DNA of 50,340 nt from Saprospiraceae bacterium. Its GTDB lineage: Bacteria; Bacteroidota; Bacteroidia; Chitinophagales; Saprospiraceae. The stretch is from assembly GCA_958295895.1 (NCBI GenBank), contig CATQHI010000015.1, positions 1 through 50,340 on the forward strand. The letters run 5' to 3'. How positions within the stretch are numbered: position 1 is the first letter of the stretch; every line of letters starts with the position of its first letter. The notes below the pieces were generated by a model, which worked only from the letters and a program-made list of their open reading frames with translations, ran no database searches and was not told the origin of the DNA. Below, piece by piece: positions 32,566 through 44,028 of this stretch. The position numbers and the translations under genes are program-made.

Positions 32566-33084
32566 ATGAAATCATCCGTTGTCGTTCCCGTCATCCTCAT
32601 CGTCTGCCTACTAGGCCTGGCATTACTGATCTCGCAGGCCTTTGCCGCGGCGAAGAAGGGAGAAGTCGTGCCCCAAGATAGCGGTACCTACACCAATTCT
32701 CCAAATTCGGTGCCGCAAGATTCTTTCGCATTCTCTGACGGCCAGGTCTCGCGTAGTAGCGGCGGAGAGCTCGTACCCCAGGAATTACAGGCCGTCACCG
32801 CGGCCGATTTGGCGGATGACGACGTACGCACTCCGACGGCCGACATTGCCGGCGAGGGGCGCTATTTCGTCATCGCCGGCACCTTTCGTCAGGTGATCAA
32901 TGCCCGCACCCGGGTGCGCGATCTGCGCCAGGCCGGCTTCGGTAGTACCGAGATGTCAGACTTCGATCGCGGTACCTACGCCGTTGCTCTGGTGGGGCGG
33001 TCGGAAGACTACGATGAGGCCAGCGCGCTCGCCGAGCGCGTTCGTACGGCGGGCTTCGAGGCCAAGGTATACCGCAAGCGGTAG
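32566..33084 (+). CDS. SPOR domain protein, membrane-anchored
   Basis: 172 residues. N-terminal membrane anchor (VVVPVILIVCLLGLALLISQAFA), then a Ser/Gln-rich linker with a repeated VPQDS motif, and a C-terminal SPOR domain (YFVIAGTFRQVINARTRVRDL ... VALVGRSEDYDEASALAERV), the fold that binds denuded septal peptidoglycan glycan strands. Probable role in division or envelope; exported. A TATTTTTC promoter-like box is at 32528-32535. Confidence 0.88.
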   Translation: MKSSVVVPVILIVCLLGLALLISQAFAAAKKGEVVPQDSGTYTNSPNSVPQDSFAFSDGQVSRSSGGELVPQELQAVTAADLADDDVRTPTADIAGEGRYFVIAGTFRQVINARTRVRDLRQAGFGSTEMSDFDRGTYAVALVGRSEDYDEASALAERVRTAGFEAKVYRKR

Positions 33085-33088
33085 GTAG

Positions 33089-33382
33089 CTACTCCTGGTA
33101 GGCAAGCATGCCACCCTCTAGGTTACGTACGTTTTTAAACCCCGACTGCCGCAGTAGCTCCTGGGCCATCGCCGAGCGCTTGCCGCTGCGACAGTATACG
33201 ATGATCTCCTGGTCGCGGTAGGGGGTGAGTTTGTCCATCGACATACTGAGCTGGCCCAGGGGCACGTGAATACCGCCTACATTGAATTCAGCCCGCTCGT
33301 AGTCCTCCCGTACATCGAGCAGTACGTAGTCGTCCTTTCCTTCCTGTTCCCGGCGCTTGAGTTCCGCTACGGTAGCTTCCAT
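33089..33382 (-). CDS. Rhodanese-like domain protein
   Basis: 97 residues from ATG at 33380-33382; a longer frame would overlap the upstream gene. Single rhodanese domain with LLDVREDYERAEF and the active-site loop IVYCRSGKRSAMAQELLR, the cysteine persulfide carrier. Ends GGMLAYQE. Cytosolic. Follows the T9SS gene by 22 bp; its start lies past that gene's stop. Confidence 0.9.
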   Translation of the reverse strand: MEATVAELKRREQEGKDDYVLLDVREDYERAEFNVGGIHVPLGQLSMSMDKLTPYRDQEIIVYCRSGKRSAMAQELLRQSGFKNVRNLEGGMLAYQE

Positions 33383-33404
33383 AATCTTGCTTCGCTTATT
33401 CTTA

Positions 33405-35882
33405 CTAGTTGCGTACGACCTTGTGCCGACTGACCCGCTCACCCCAGCGGCATTCCAGTAGGTACATGCCCGGAGGTAGGTGAGTCATACTTATTGTCAG
33501 GCTTCCGCTTCCCCGGTCCACCTGCTGCCCGTTGGCGGCGTAGAGTCGGTAGCTAAGTTCTTGGACACTTACCCCCCCGAGCGGCTGAATGTTCAATCGG
33601 CCCGCCGTAGGGTTGGGGTACACCGCGACGAATTGCTCCGCGACCGGGTCCCGGGTAGCCGTCGGCATTACGTCGGCCCCACTCAGCAGCGGACGGATCA
33701 TAATGGCCCCCCGCGTCGACCCCCCCAACGGCTCAAAGCCACTGCCCGTATTGAAGAAGGCCACGCTATCGGGCTGGCTGTTGCGGTCGAAGCCTACCGG
33801 CAGCGAGCGACTGGCTTTACCCTGCCGCCAGCCGACGTAGAAATCTCCTACGGGCAGGTCGAGCGGCTCCGGTAAAGCGTAGCTCGTGAAGGCCTGCAGC
33901 GAGTCATTGAAGAAGTCCTCGGCGTAGAGCACAGGGGCGGAGAAGCTGTATATCAACTCTCCGGGCCGGTTGTTGTCCCCCTCCCCGTAGATCTCGAAGT
34001 TGATGTCCTGGTTGCTAGCATCGCCCAGCCCCCGCGGCAGTCGGATGCGGATGCCAATGAGCTGATCGGGTACGTAAGCCCGGTAACGCTGCACGACTAC
34101 GTTGCCGGTCTGCCCCTCGATGATCACCTCGGCACTGCCATCGTCGTAGGCGAAGTAGTCCCCAAGTTCGGTTAGGGTGGTGGCGCTATTGTTGCGGCTC
34201 ACGGCTGGGGAAAAGGTCGCATCCTCCGTTGCTACCGTCAGGGAGTAGGTCGTGGCTAGGGTGTAGTCGCCCGCCGGATCGAGCCCCTCGATGAAGCCGC
34301 GCACCTCCCCCGCAGTCGGTAAGTCCGAGAAGGTAGCCCGGCGCGTCTCGAAACTCTGGGGAGCAATCCCGTTGTCCTGGCCGAAAAAACGCGAGGGGAA
34401 CAGCCCCGCCGAGGAAGAAAAAAAGGGGTCACCTTGGTTGGCGATGGTGTAGGTCGACTGGGTCACCGGCGTCACGTCCGCCCGGTGGTTCCAGAGGCGC
34501 AGAAAGATCGAGTCCGCAAAGAGCTCCCCCCCGGCCGCCTGTAGGTGGCGCACCGGTACACTCGTGTAGGGAGCCACTAAGCGGAAGGGCGGCTCGATCA
34601 GCGCCAGGTCCTGGGTGACCAGGGTGGTCGAGGTATTACTCAGCTTTACGTAGTCGAGGTTCCAGTTGTCGACGCCGCCGGTCTCGGTGCTCAGGTTTAC
34701 GAAGCGAAACTGAAAGCCGTCGTAGGCGTACTCCGCCGGCACGTTCACCAGCACCCCCTCGAAGGGGTCCACATCGGTATTCGATTGGGTGATGAGTAAC
34801 CCCTCACGCGCAAAGACAGTATTCCACGTTCCTGTTACGTCCAAAAACTGTACGAGGAAACTGTCCTGCACCTCCGGCCGGTTGCCCAGGCCCTTCGGTT
34901 GAAGGTAAAAGGAGAGTACCGTACCCGTTTGTTCCGCCAGATTGATCGAAGCGGAGGTGAGGTAGTCCCGCGGCACAGCCTGCAGCGCGTTCCCGCTCCC
35001 GGGGTAGGGCTGCCCGTCGAAGTCGAGCCCGTCAAAGGTCGCTACCCCGATGGAGGGGGGCGTCACTCCGTAGGTGCGGTTGATCAGTACGTCCTCATCC
35101 TGCCAGAGGTCCACGTCCGGCCGTACCCCCGCATAGGAGAAATCGTCGAAGAAGGGCAGTGCCACGCTCGGCCGGTCCACCGTAAACGTAGCCCGGTAGG
35201 TATCGCAGAGCCCGAATTCATTACACACCGTTACGCACACCTCGTCCGTACCCCCGTAGCGCCCCGCCACGTAGCTGAAGTCGTTGCCCCCCTGCCCCAG
35301 CGGCCGACTAAACCCACTGCGCTGCCCCCGCCCCGCGTAGTCCGTATCCGCACAACTGGCGATGGTCCGGCACACCGCCCCGCCGGGTAGGCTATCGGCC
35401 GGTACCGTGATCTCGGTCGTAGATTCCGGCACTACGAGCCGGTTACCGAGCTGCACGGTCCGGCCCGGTCGCTGCACCAGCACGACCAGCTCCACCGTAT
35501 CGGCACACACCCCCTGCGGGGAGCACACCGTGAGCCCCAGCGTATCGAAGCCCTGCTCCACCCCCACCCGGGCGGTGTAGATTACCGTATCGTTGCGCAA
35601 CTCCACCGTGCCGAAACGGGCTGTCTCACAGCCGATGCAGCGGTAGTCATTTAGGTCGCTGCCCAGGCCCACCGTATCCAGGTCCACCCGCAGGGACCGA
35701 CCCGCCCCGGTGATGATGCGCTCCACGCCGGGCAGTTCCACCTCGTCGCCGCAGGCCAGGCGGAAGTCGAGCTGGGTCCCCGCCGCCGCCGGTCGCCGCA
35801 GTTCGACCTGCTCCATGAGCGGTGCGATGGTCTGAGCGGCCAGACCGGCAGAAGCAAGCAAAAAAAGCAAAAAAATTCTCAT
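33405..35882 (-). CDS. Large T9SS-secreted protein
   Basis: 825 residues. Signal peptide MRIFLLFLLASAGLAAQ; middle part strand-rich with paired cysteines (CSPQGVCAD, CNEFGLCD), suggesting several Ig-like domains and an FFDDFSY lectin/jelly-roll-like domain near residue 245. The C-terminus has the type A sorting domain pattern: FVAVYPNPTAGRLNIQPLGG, ... LYAANGQQVDRG, ... LPPGMYLLECRWGERVSRHKVV. So it is secreted by the Por/T9SS system and is cell-surface or extracellular. Function unknown. It begins 40 bp after the Ddl/PASTA gene and probably shares its transcript. Confidence 0.87.
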   Translation of the reverse strand: MRIFLLFLLASAGLAAQTIAPLMEQVELRRPAAAGTQLDFRLACGDEVELPGVERIITGAGRSLRVDLDTVGLGSDLNDYRCIGCETARFGTVELRNDTVIYTARVGVEQGFDTLGLTVCSPQGVCADTVELVVLVQRPGRTVQLGNRLVVPESTTEITVPADSLPGGAVCRTIASCADTDYAGRGQRSGFSRPLGQGGNDFSYVAGRYGGTDEVCVTVCNEFGLCDTYRATFTVDRPSVALPFFDDFSYAGVRPDVDLWQDEDVLINRTYGVTPPSIGVATFDGLDFDGQPYPGSGNALQAVPRDYLTSASINLAEQTGTVLSFYLQPKGLGNRPEVQDSFLVQFLDVTGTWNTVFAREGLLITQSNTDVDPFEGVLVNVPAEYAYDGFQFRFVNLSTETGGVDNWNLDYVKLSNTSTTLVTQDLALIEPPFRLVAPYTSVPVRHLQAAGGELFADSIFLRLWNHRADVTPVTQSTYTIANQGDPFFSSSAGLFPSRFFGQDNGIAPQSFETRRATFSDLPTAGEVRGFIEGLDPAGDYTLATTYSLTVATEDATFSPAVSRNNSATTLTELGDYFAYDDGSAEVIIEGQTGNVVVQRYRAYVPDQLIGIRIRLPRGLGDASNQDINFEIYGEGDNNRPGELIYSFSAPVLYAEDFFNDSLQAFTSYALPEPLDLPVGDFYVGWRQGKASRSLPVGFDRNSQPDSVAFFNTGSGFEPLGGSTRGAIMIRPLLSGADVMPTATRDPVAEQFVAVYPNPTAGRLNIQPLGGVSVQELSYRLYAANGQQVDRGSGSLTISMTHLPPGMYLLECRWGERVSRHKVVRN

Positions 35883-35922
35883 CTCTGGTAGTTGCCAGGT
35901 TTCAACGCCAAATGCCCGCTCC

Positions 35923-38900
35923 TTATTCGTTGCAATCCGCGGGTAGATTGTCGCTCAGCACCAGGTTCACCTTGCTACCGGTGGTCACCTGCGTCCCCGC
36001 CGCCGGTTCCGTACGCACGATGTAGGCCGAGTAGCGGTCGGTATACTCCCCGGTGACCCGCCCCACCTCGAGCTGACTACCCGTAATGCTGAATTCGGCC
36101 GTGCCATACTGCTGGCAGCGGTAGTCGGCTAGCTCGATCTGGTCGCCCTGCCGCTTCGTGACCACGAACTCGATGGTGCTGCCCATGGGTACCTGCACCC
36201 CCGCGCGCAGGTCCTCGTCCGTGATCTTGCGGTCGTTGTAATACATGTATAGGATAGTGCCCTCCTCCTGCCGCGCGTCGAACTGCCGCTCGCGTACGTC
36301 GTACTTCAGGTTCTTGCGTTCGAGCAGGCGGGTGTACACGTTATAGTCGTAGCTACCCACCAGGCTCGGCAGACTCACATCGGGTACGTCCTCACTCAGG
36401 ATCGTCAGGTACACCGTCCGGTTATTTTTTACGCGGCTGCCCACGGGGGGCTGTTGCTGCACCACCAGACCCGGCGCGCGCTCGGGATCGTAGCCGCCCA
36501 CCGTCACATCGATCTTCAGGTCCTGGGCGTGGGCCACCCGGCGCGCCTCGTCGATCAGCATGTTCTCGAAGGTGGGAATCTCCATGCTCTCGCCGTGGTT
36601 GGTGTACACGTTCAGTCCGGCCCGCAGCAGGAGGAACAGCAGACCGAGAAATAAGCCGGCCAGCAGGATATTTTTGGCCACCGTGAGCAGGGCGGAGCGG
36701 GTGGGTCCCGACTTTGGCGGGGCCGCAGGGGCGGTGTTTTTGGTGGGGGCGATCTTAGCGGCAGGCACGGTAGCGACGGGATGGGCGGTTTTTACGGATT
36801 GGGCAACGGGTTCGGACCGCGGGGGCGGCGGCACACCAGTGGCATGACGACGGCGCTCTTCGCCAAATTGTAAAAGGGCAGCGATAAACTCATACGGCTT
36901 GTAGCCGGCGATGGCCGCCTGGTGAAAGATGGCCGTAGCGGGCGTCATGCCGGGTAGGCTATTGACCTCGATGACCACCGTACGGGCCCGGCCGTCGGCG
37001 AACACCTGTACGAACGCATCGATGCGGCAGTAGCCCTCGACCCCCAGGGCCCGGGCAGCGCGCTCCAGATCGGCTTTGACCTGACCGGCGACGTGTTCGT
37101 AGGAGTACTTACCGGAAGCCAGCCGGGCGGGGGTGAGGTTTTGCCCCTCACCGGCCAGGAACTTCTCCTCCAGGCTCAGGACCTCGCCGCCGGCCAGGGC
37201 CTCGCTGGGCTCGAAGACCTCGTAACGTAGCTTGCCCCCTTCGTCGTAATGGGTGAGCATACCGCCGGTGATCTCCAGGAACTTCTCCGCGCCCTCCGCC
37301 GTGATGGCCGATTCAAAGAGAATGGTACTCTTACCCAGCGGCCACTCCTCTTTTTCGCCCAGTTTGAGTGCGCGGCGGGCCTGCTCCTCCTGCTTGCCTT
37401 CGGGCTGGAAGGTAAGGTGGCAGTAGGCGGCTAGTTCGGCGCGGGTACGTAGGAGCTTGACGGCCGAACTACAGCCGTCGTCGACGGGCTTGGCGATGAG
37501 CGGATATTCGAATTTTTCTTCCACCCGCCGGTAGAAAGCCTCTTTGTTGAGCCGGTAGTCCTCCCGGGGGGCCAGCCACTGCTCGGTCACGGGTAGGCCG
37601 GCGGCGTAAAGGCGCTGGAGGGTGGCGTACTTGTCGATTGTGACGGCCGAGCTCTGCGGTCCCGAGCCATTGTAGGGTAGACCTAATCCTTCAAGCTCGC
37701 GCTGTACCTGCCCGTCCTCCCCCGGCCGGCCGTGCAGGGCGATGAATACGGCGTCGGCCACGCGGGGCAGTTTATCCAGGGGTACGTACACCGGGTGGAA
37801 CACGACATCGGGATCGGCGTAGCGGTCGGTGATGGCGGCACAGGCCCGGCGAATCTCATCGATGGCCGGGTGCTCCTGGGGCTTACGGATCTTGTCGCGG
37901 ATGTCGTCGGCGTTGTCCTTTAGCAGTAGGTTGATGGGCAGCTGGTACAGGACGTACTGTTGACCGGACTGGTCATCGGTCACCGGAGCGGTCAGAAAGA
38001 GGGGCAGGGGGCGGTAGGTCTCTGAGCTGCTCAGTTTTTCGTAGACATTACGCCCGGACTCTACACTGATGTGGCGCTCGAAGCTCGTACCGCCAAGGAG
38101 GACCGCCACGCGCTGCTTTGCACCTGCGCTCCGCCGCAAAGCTTCCACGTCTGCATCCACAGATTGTAGCAGTTCTGGATGCTCGCGCTCCTGGAGGCTG
38201 GTGCGGATGATGTAGGTGAGAAACTGGCTGGGACTGAGCCCGATCTCGGCCGCCTGGTGGAAGAAAAACGACGAGGGCATCATGCCGCTGGTCGTATTGG
38301 GATCGTTGAGAAAGATGGTGCCCTCGGGGGTGTAGAAGCCGTCGATGCGGGCGTAGACGGCAAAGCCCAGCTCGGTAAATAACCGCTCGGTCTCGCGTCG
38401 AATGGCCGTGATGGCCTCACCCGGCAGGTCGATGGGCGTCACCTTGCGGCTACGCCCCGGCAGGTACTTACTACGGTAGTCGAATAGCTCGCCCTGGTAC
38501 TTGACGATCTCGGTGGGGGGTAGGGCCACAACGCCGCCGTCGGGGGTACGCAGGACGATGGTCGAGAACTCCTTACCGGAGATGAAGCCTTCGATGATGA
38601 CGCGCTCCTCGGACTGGTGACCCTCCAGAATGACGAGGGGGTAGCCGGCGTCGCTGCTGGCCGCTTCCAGGTAGTCGTAGACCTCGTCGGGGGTGTAGAG
38701 GGTGAGGCGGTGGTCGCCGCGCTGGGCGTCCATTGGAAAGGCGATGCCGTCGCGCAGGTCGCTGATGCGGCGCACGTACTCGATACGGTCGGCGGGGGAG
38801 CGGTCGGCGTAGTCCTGTAGGAGCAGCGGCTCGCGGAAAAATGCGGCGTTGACGGCCTGCTCGAAGCCGGCCAGTCCTTCCTCCTCCTGGAGGATGGCCA

Positions 38901-39537
38901 CGCCGATGCTACTACCCTGCCGGGCCGGGCGGACGACCATGGGCCAGCCGATCTGCGCTACCGTCTGCTGGAGGAAGTCCTCGATGGGCCGGGCGGCAAA
39001 ATCCTCTTTTTCAATGACCAGGATTGGTGGCGAGGGGTAGCCGGCGGCGGCCATGAGCTCTTTCTGCAGGGCCTTGTCGATACCGATCTCGCTGGCGCGC
39101 ACCCCGCTGCCGGTGTAGGGGATGCCGGCGTATTCGAGTTCGCGCTGGAGCTGTCCGTCCTCGCCGTATTCTCCGTGCAGGGCCAGAAAGGCTAGATCGA
39201 TCAGCTCCGGTAATTCCTCGCGGCGGATACGGCGGCCGACGTGGGTGCCCATCTCCTCCAGCTCCAACTCGTGCTGCGGCCCGAGACTCTCCTGGTATAC
39301 CTGAAACCCGTGGGCACTCTCGGGGGCCAGCTGCACGGGTGGAAAGAAATCGCGGATGCTACCGCGGTAGAGGTACTGCCAGTCGAGCAGGTACCAGCGA
39401 CGGAAGCTATCGACGAAGATGGGCACCGGCTCGAAGAGGGCCTTATCGAGGTTATCGTAGACCGTGCGGCCGCCGGCGAAGGAGATCTCGCGCTCCCGGG
39501 AGGGCCCACCGAAGAAGATGCCGACTTTCGTACTCAT
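35923..39537 (-). CDS. Tandem D-Ala-D-Ala ligase-TM-PASTA fusion protein
   Basis: 1204 residues. Ddl module 1 is about 3-450: FFGGPSREREIS, LALHGEYGEDGQLQREL, VVRPARQGSSIGV (Arg203 where Lys is usual), LFDYRSKYLP (Tyr358), ARIDGF, NDPNTTSGMM (Asp412 where Glu is usual). Module 2 is about 475-895: LLGGTSFERHIS, IALHGRPGEDGQ, IAKPVDDGCSS (Cys689 at the first Ser), EEKFLAGEGQN (Phe793 at the Tyr position), RIDAF, IEVNSLPGMT (Glu857, Asn859). A Pro/Ala/Lys linker (900-947) leads to one TM helix (953-973) and about three PASTA repeats (985-1195). E. coli Ddl enzymes are about 300-360 residues. Ligase modules should be cytosolic and the PASTA part extracytoplasmic. Related genes downstream: T9SS protein, rhodanese. 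Confidence 0.9.
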   Translation of the reverse strand: MSTKVGIFFGGPSREREISFAGGRTVYDNLDKALFEPVPIFVDSFRRWYLLDWQYLYRGSIRDFFPPVQLAPESAHGFQVYQESLGPQHELELEEMGTHVGRRIRREELPELIDLAFLALHGEYGEDGQLQRELEYAGIPYTGSGVRASEIGIDKALQKELMAAAGYPSPPILVIEKEDFAARPIEDFLQQTVAQIGWPMVVRPARQGSSIGVAILQEEEGLAGFEQAVNAAFFREPLLLQDYADRSPADRIEYVRRISDLRDGIAFPMDAQRGDHRLTLYTPDEVYDYLEAASSDAGYPLVILEGHQSEERVIIEGFISGKEFSTIVLRTPDGGVVALPPTEIVKYQGELFDYRSKYLPGRSRKVTPIDLPGEAITAIRRETERLFTELGFAVYARIDGFYTPEGTIFLNDPNTTSGMMPSSFFFHQAAEIGLSPSQFLTYIIRTSLQEREHPELLQSVDADVEALRRSAGAKQRVAVLLGGTSFERHISVESGRNVYEKLSSSETYRPLPLFLTAPVTDDQSGQQYVLYQLPINLLLKDNADDIRDKIRKPQEHPAIDEIRRACAAITDRYADPDVVFHPVYVPLDKLPRVADAVFIALHGRPGEDGQVQRELEGLGLPYNGSGPQSSAVTIDKYATLQRLYAAGLPVTEQWLAPREDYRLNKEAFYRRVEEKFEYPLIAKPVDDGCSSAVKLLRTRAELAAYCHLTFQPEGKQEEQARRALKLGEKEEWPLGKSTILFESAITAEGAEKFLEITGGMLTHYDEGGKLRYEVFEPSEALAGGEVLSLEEKFLAGEGQNLTPARLASGKYSYEHVAGQVKADLERAARALGVEGYCRIDAFVQVFADGRARTVVIEVNSLPGMTPATAIFHQAAIAGYKPYEFIAALLQFGEERRRHATGVPPPPRSEPVAQSVKTAHPVATVPAAKIAPTKNTAPAAPPKSGPTRSALLTVAKNILLAGLFLGLLFLLLRAGLNVYTNHGESMEIPTFENMLIDEARRVAHAQDLKIDVTVGGYDPERAPGLVVQQQPPVGSRVKNNRTVYLTILSEDVPDVSLPSLVGSYDYNVYTRLLERKNLKYDVRERQFDARQEEGTILYMYYNDRKITDEDLRAGVQVPMGSTIEFVVTKRQGDQIELADYRCQQYGTAEFSITGSQLEVGRVTGEYTDRYSAYIVRTEPAAGTQVTTGSKVNLVLSDNLPADCNE

Positions 39538-39648
39538 AGACTGGCGAAATAGCGGGCGAAGGTAAGGAAGTCAAGGGGTAAAGGGTCGTCAGCCGAGTTC
39601 CGCCTGCGGCGGCTCGTCTGCCGACTTATGCACTGGCTTTAAAACAAA

Positions 39649-39684
39649 GCGGGGCGGCACCCCTCGTTAGAGATGCCGCCCCGC
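39649..39684 (-). terminator. Intrinsic terminator of the HtrA-like gene
   Basis: 11-bp perfect stem GCGGGGCGGCA/TGCCGCCCCGC with a 14-nt loop. On the minus strand it is followed by TTTGTTTT. Located 33 bp after the protease stop. Confidence 0.85.
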
Positions 39685-39716
39685 GACGTATAAAACTTAG
39701 TTAGCGGTCGGTGGCC

Positions 39717-41234
39717 TTACTTAACGATCGCGTACTTATAGGTACGGGAAGTATCGTCAGGGTACACACCCTCCAGTGTGATCGGACCGGTAGCATTTTC
39801 CAGTAGGTCATTCAGCTGATCGACGTCCTTGACGCTGCGGCCGTTGACGCGGGTGAGGATGAAGCCTTCCCGGACGCGCGTTTGCTCGGAGAGAAGTCCC
39901 TGGCCAAGATCGGCGATGGCAACCCCCTCTACGTTGAGCTCCTGGGCCTCGTCGGCACTCAGGTTCTCGAACTCGGCGCCCAGGGCAGCTACTACGTCGG
40001 AACCGGAACTGGGCAGGACCACGTCGGTGTTTCCGTCGGAATTCTTCAGCGTGGCCGTAAAGCTGCGCTCCTTGCCGTCGCGCTCGACCCGTAGCTCGAC
40101 CTTATCACCGGGGCGGTGGCGACCCAGCTGCTCCAGCAGGTCGCTGCTCCGGAGGGTGTTCACGCCGTCTACACTCAGGATGACGTCGCCCTCCTGGATG
40201 CCGGCCTCCTCGGCGGCACTGCCGTCGACGACCTCGGCTACGTATACGCCGGTGTTGCGCTTGATGTCCTTCTCCTTAGCGAAGGCGGTATTGATCTGCT
40301 GGATGCGGGCACCGAGCAGTCCGCGCTGTACAACGCCGTATTCGCGCAGGTCTTCGGCAACCTTTTTCACGATGGCGGAGGGCACGGCGAAACTGTAACC
40401 GGCAAAGACGCCGGTGGGGCTGCTGATGGCGGTGTTGATGCCGATCAGGTCACCGTTCTGGTTGACCAGGGCCCCGCCGCTGTTGCCGGGATTGACTACA
40501 GCGTCGGTCTGGATGAAGGACTCGATGGCCAGGTCGCCGCCGCTACGGCGTACGATGTCGATGCTGCGACCCTTAGCCGATACGATACCGGCAGTAACGG
40601 TGCTGGTGAGGCTGAAGGGGTTACCTACGGCAACCACCCACTCGCCTACCTTCACGTCGTCGCTGTTGGCGAATTGGATGGGCTCGAGGCCGGTCTCGTC
40701 GATCTTGATGAGGGCGATATCGGTCGTAGGGTCGGTACCGATGACGGTGCCGGTGTAGCTACGCTCGTCGTTCAGAATAACTTCCAGCGTTTCGGCATCC
40801 TCCACCACGTGGTTATTGGATACGATGTAGCCGTCGGCACTCACGATCACGCCGGAGCCGCTACCCTGCTGTAGGGGCATTTCGCCGTCGTCGTCGCCAC
40901 CGCGGCCGGGATTACCGAATAGGTCGCGGAAGGCATCGGGCAGCTGATCGGGGTCGATGCCGAAGGGATTTCCCCCCCGTTCGCCCTGACTCATGTGCTT
41001 ACTGGCCTTAATGTGCACTACGGCCGGTAGGGCACGCTCGGCGGCGGTTACGAAGCCGTCGGTCGGCGCCGGTACGACCCGGGTTTCTGGCGCATTGGCA
41101 AAGCGTGTAAGGCTGGAGGGAGTACCGTTGACCTCGACGTACTTCGTCTGACCCCAGCCTAAATAGTTGGCCCCGCCGAGGGCGATCAAGCCACCCAGTA
41201 CGGCGACCAGTACGATAACTAGTAATCTTTTCAT
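39717..41234 (-). CDS. HtrA/Deg-type serine protease with PDZ domains
   Basis: 505 residues from ATG 41232-41234, chosen because the signal/anchor MKRLLVIVLVAVLGGLIALG starts there. Trypsin-like triad: His in VSNNHVVED, Asp in TTDIALIKI, Ser in VNPGNSGGALV. PDZ 1 around residues 300-390 (RGLLGARIQQIN ... GDVILSVDGVNTL), a second, shorter PDZ-like region at the C-terminus (ILTRVNGRSVKDVDQLNDLL). Periplasmic protein quality control. Upstream of it is clpB, with an inverted repeat between; downstream a clear terminator. Confidence 0.93.
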   Translation of the reverse strand: MKRLLVIVLVAVLGGLIALGGANYLGWGQTKYVEVNGTPSSLTRFANAPETRVVPAPTDGFVTAAERALPAVVHIKASKHMSQGERGGNPFGIDPDQLPDAFRDLFGNPGRGGDDDGEMPLQQGSGSGVIVSADGYIVSNNHVVEDAETLEVILNDERSYTGTVIGTDPTTDIALIKIDETGLEPIQFANSDDVKVGEWVVAVGNPFSLTSTVTAGIVSAKGRSIDIVRRSGGDLAIESFIQTDAVVNPGNSGGALVNQNGDLIGINTAISSPTGVFAGYSFAVPSAIVKKVAEDLREYGVVQRGLLGARIQQINTAFAKEKDIKRNTGVYVAEVVDGSAAEEAGIQEGDVILSVDGVNTLRSSDLLEQLGRHRPGDKVELRVERDGKERSFTATLKNSDGNTDVVLPSSGSDVVAALGAEFENLSADEAQELNVEGVAIADLGQGLLSEQTRVREGFILTRVNGRSVKDVDQLNDLLENATGPITLEGVYPDDTSRTYKYAIVK

Positions 41235-41287
41235 TTGACGTTTATTTGTTAGTGGGATACTCACTTTTGTGGAAGAAAGCACGGGGA

Positions 41288-41334
41288 TAAGACCGTTTGC
41301 ACCCACCTTTAGTTGGTGACGACAAACGGTCTTA
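41288..41334. repeat. Inverted repeat between clpB and the protease gene
   Basis: 12-bp arms TAAGACCGTTTG and CAAACGGTCTTA separated by 23 nt that can themselves pair partly (ACCAAC/GTTGGT-like). Lies 31 bp after the clpB stop and 54 bp before the protease start. No T-run follows on the minus strand, so a regulatory or processing role is as likely as termination. Confidence 0.75.
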
Positions 41335-41364
41335 ACAAAATTTTACTTATGTAGGAGGCAGCGT

Positions 41365-43998
<2,634 letters not shown>

Positions 43999-44011
43999 TC
44001 TGGTATTCGTT

Positions 44012-44028
44012 GCACCTGCGGCCCCGCC
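44012..44028 (-). repeat. GC-rich dispersed 17-mer, copy 4
   Basis: Exact 17-mer on the minus strand, in the clpB leader, followed by AACG as in copies 1 and 3. Confidence 0.9.
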
